From Altibacter sp. (GTDB lineage: Bacteria; Bacteroidota; Bacteroidia; Flavobacteriales; Flavobacteriaceae): 52,807 bases of DNA. Numbering within the stretch: the first letter of the stretch is position 1; each line of letters starts with the position of its first letter. The DNA lies in assembly GCA_002696485.1 (NCBI GenBank), contig NZTP01000069.1:1-52807 (forward strand), in the 5' to 3' direction. The translations under genes and the position numbers were made by a program. This document shows positions 52,384 to 52,807 of the stretch, one piece after another. The notes under the pieces were generated by a model that worked only from the letters and a program-made list of their open reading frames with translations, made no database searches and was not told the DNA's origin.

Positions 52384-52807
52384 ATGAAATTTATTGATAC
52401 CATAAAGAACGTATTTAAAATAGAGGAGTTGCGTAACCGCATCACGGTAACTTTAGGATTATTATTGGTGTATCGTTTTGGTGCACAAGTAGTGTTGCCG
52501 GGGATTGATGCCTCTAAGCTTTCTGAGTTTGCCGGTAAATTTGATGCCGGTGGAATTGGAGGATTGTTAAATGCGTTTACTGGAGGTGCTTTTGCAAATG
52601 CTTCAGTTTTTGCATTAGGGATTATGCCCTATATCTCGGCGTCGATTGTGGTTCAATTAATGCAGATCGCAGTTCCTTACCTTCAGAAATTACAGAAAGA
52701 AGGAGAAAGCGGTCGTAAGAAGATCAATCAAATCACGCGCTGGTTAACCATTGGTATCTGTTTGGTACAGGCACCTAGTTATTTGTTTGGGTTGCCAGCA
52801 TTAGGTG
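52384..52807 (+). CDS. secY: Protein translocase subunit SecY, partial
   Basis: First 141 codons of the SecYEG channel subunit of the inner membrane. It starts MKFIDTIKNVFKIEELRNRI; the first membrane helix is TVTLGLLLVYRFGAQVVLPG. GGLLNAFTGGAFANASVFAL and GIMPYISASIVVQLMQIAVP cover the plug region and the second helix. The gene runs off the window edge and so cannot be judged complete. Confidence 0.97.
   Translation, partial: MKFIDTIKNVFKIEELRNRITVTLGLLLVYRFGAQVVLPGIDASKLSEFAGKFDAGGIGGLLNAFTGGAFANASVFALGIMPYISASIVVQLMQIAVPYLQKLQKEGESGRKKINQITRWLTIGICLVQAPSYLFGLPALG

Overview
The window is chromosomal DNA of a member of the Bacteroidota, almost certainly class Flavobacteriia. The evidence is three tandem SusC/SusD outer-membrane pairs, promoter elements of the TTTG-N19/20-TAnnTTTG type, almost no Shine-Dalgarno sequences, lipoproteins with acidic residues straight after the lipidated cysteine, and the gene order rpsL-rpsG-fusA-rpsJ-rplC. 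I do not assign a genus. Nearly all the DNA is ordinary vertically inherited chromosome. I see no prophage, insertion sequence, CRISPR array, tRNA or rRNA gene.

Layout. 1-1809: 5' two thirds of gcvP (minus). 1938-3537: a UbiA-like membrane protein, then an ECF sigma factor with a tiny zinc-finger anti-sigma-like partner. 3594-8058: M3 oligopeptidase, purK-purE, and adk diverging from purK. 8133-12217: obg, a DUF4136 lipoprotein, a TPR protein and mpl (peptidoglycan recycling). 12309-14755: a lipoprotein, a PaiB-like flavin protein, and a DUF1569 gene whose last ~39 bp are copied at the start of three tandem ~200-bp non-coding repeats. 14901-20370: radC, a deacetylase-like protein that seems to have lost its active site, a HAD phosphatase, and a three-gene envelope cluster of unknown role. 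20380-23244: rarA, a rhomboid protease and rlmB. 23313-37994: three SusC/SusD uptake pairs on the minus strand, each with its own promoter; each pair is followed by its own intrinsic terminator. 38113-39813: an Omp85/BamA-like protein. 39994-52807: the str/S10/spc ribosomal protein supercluster, rpsL to partial secY.

How the parts relate. The ribosomal cluster reads in one direction from a textbook promoter before rpsL, but it is interrupted after rpsJ by a terminator-like hairpin and after rpsN by a larger two-part hairpin. These are candidate control points. The three SusC/SusD pairs have no glycoside hydrolase, sulfatase or dedicated regulator beside them, so their substrates cannot be read from context. 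Two of the three share a nearly identical promoter, leader and first ~65 codons but differ beyond that. The least ordinary structure is the repeat tract at 13704-14344: each unit rebuilds the exact 3' end of the DUF1569 gene and carries a long internal hairpin, which suggests a small element that targets, or spreads from, a gene terminus.
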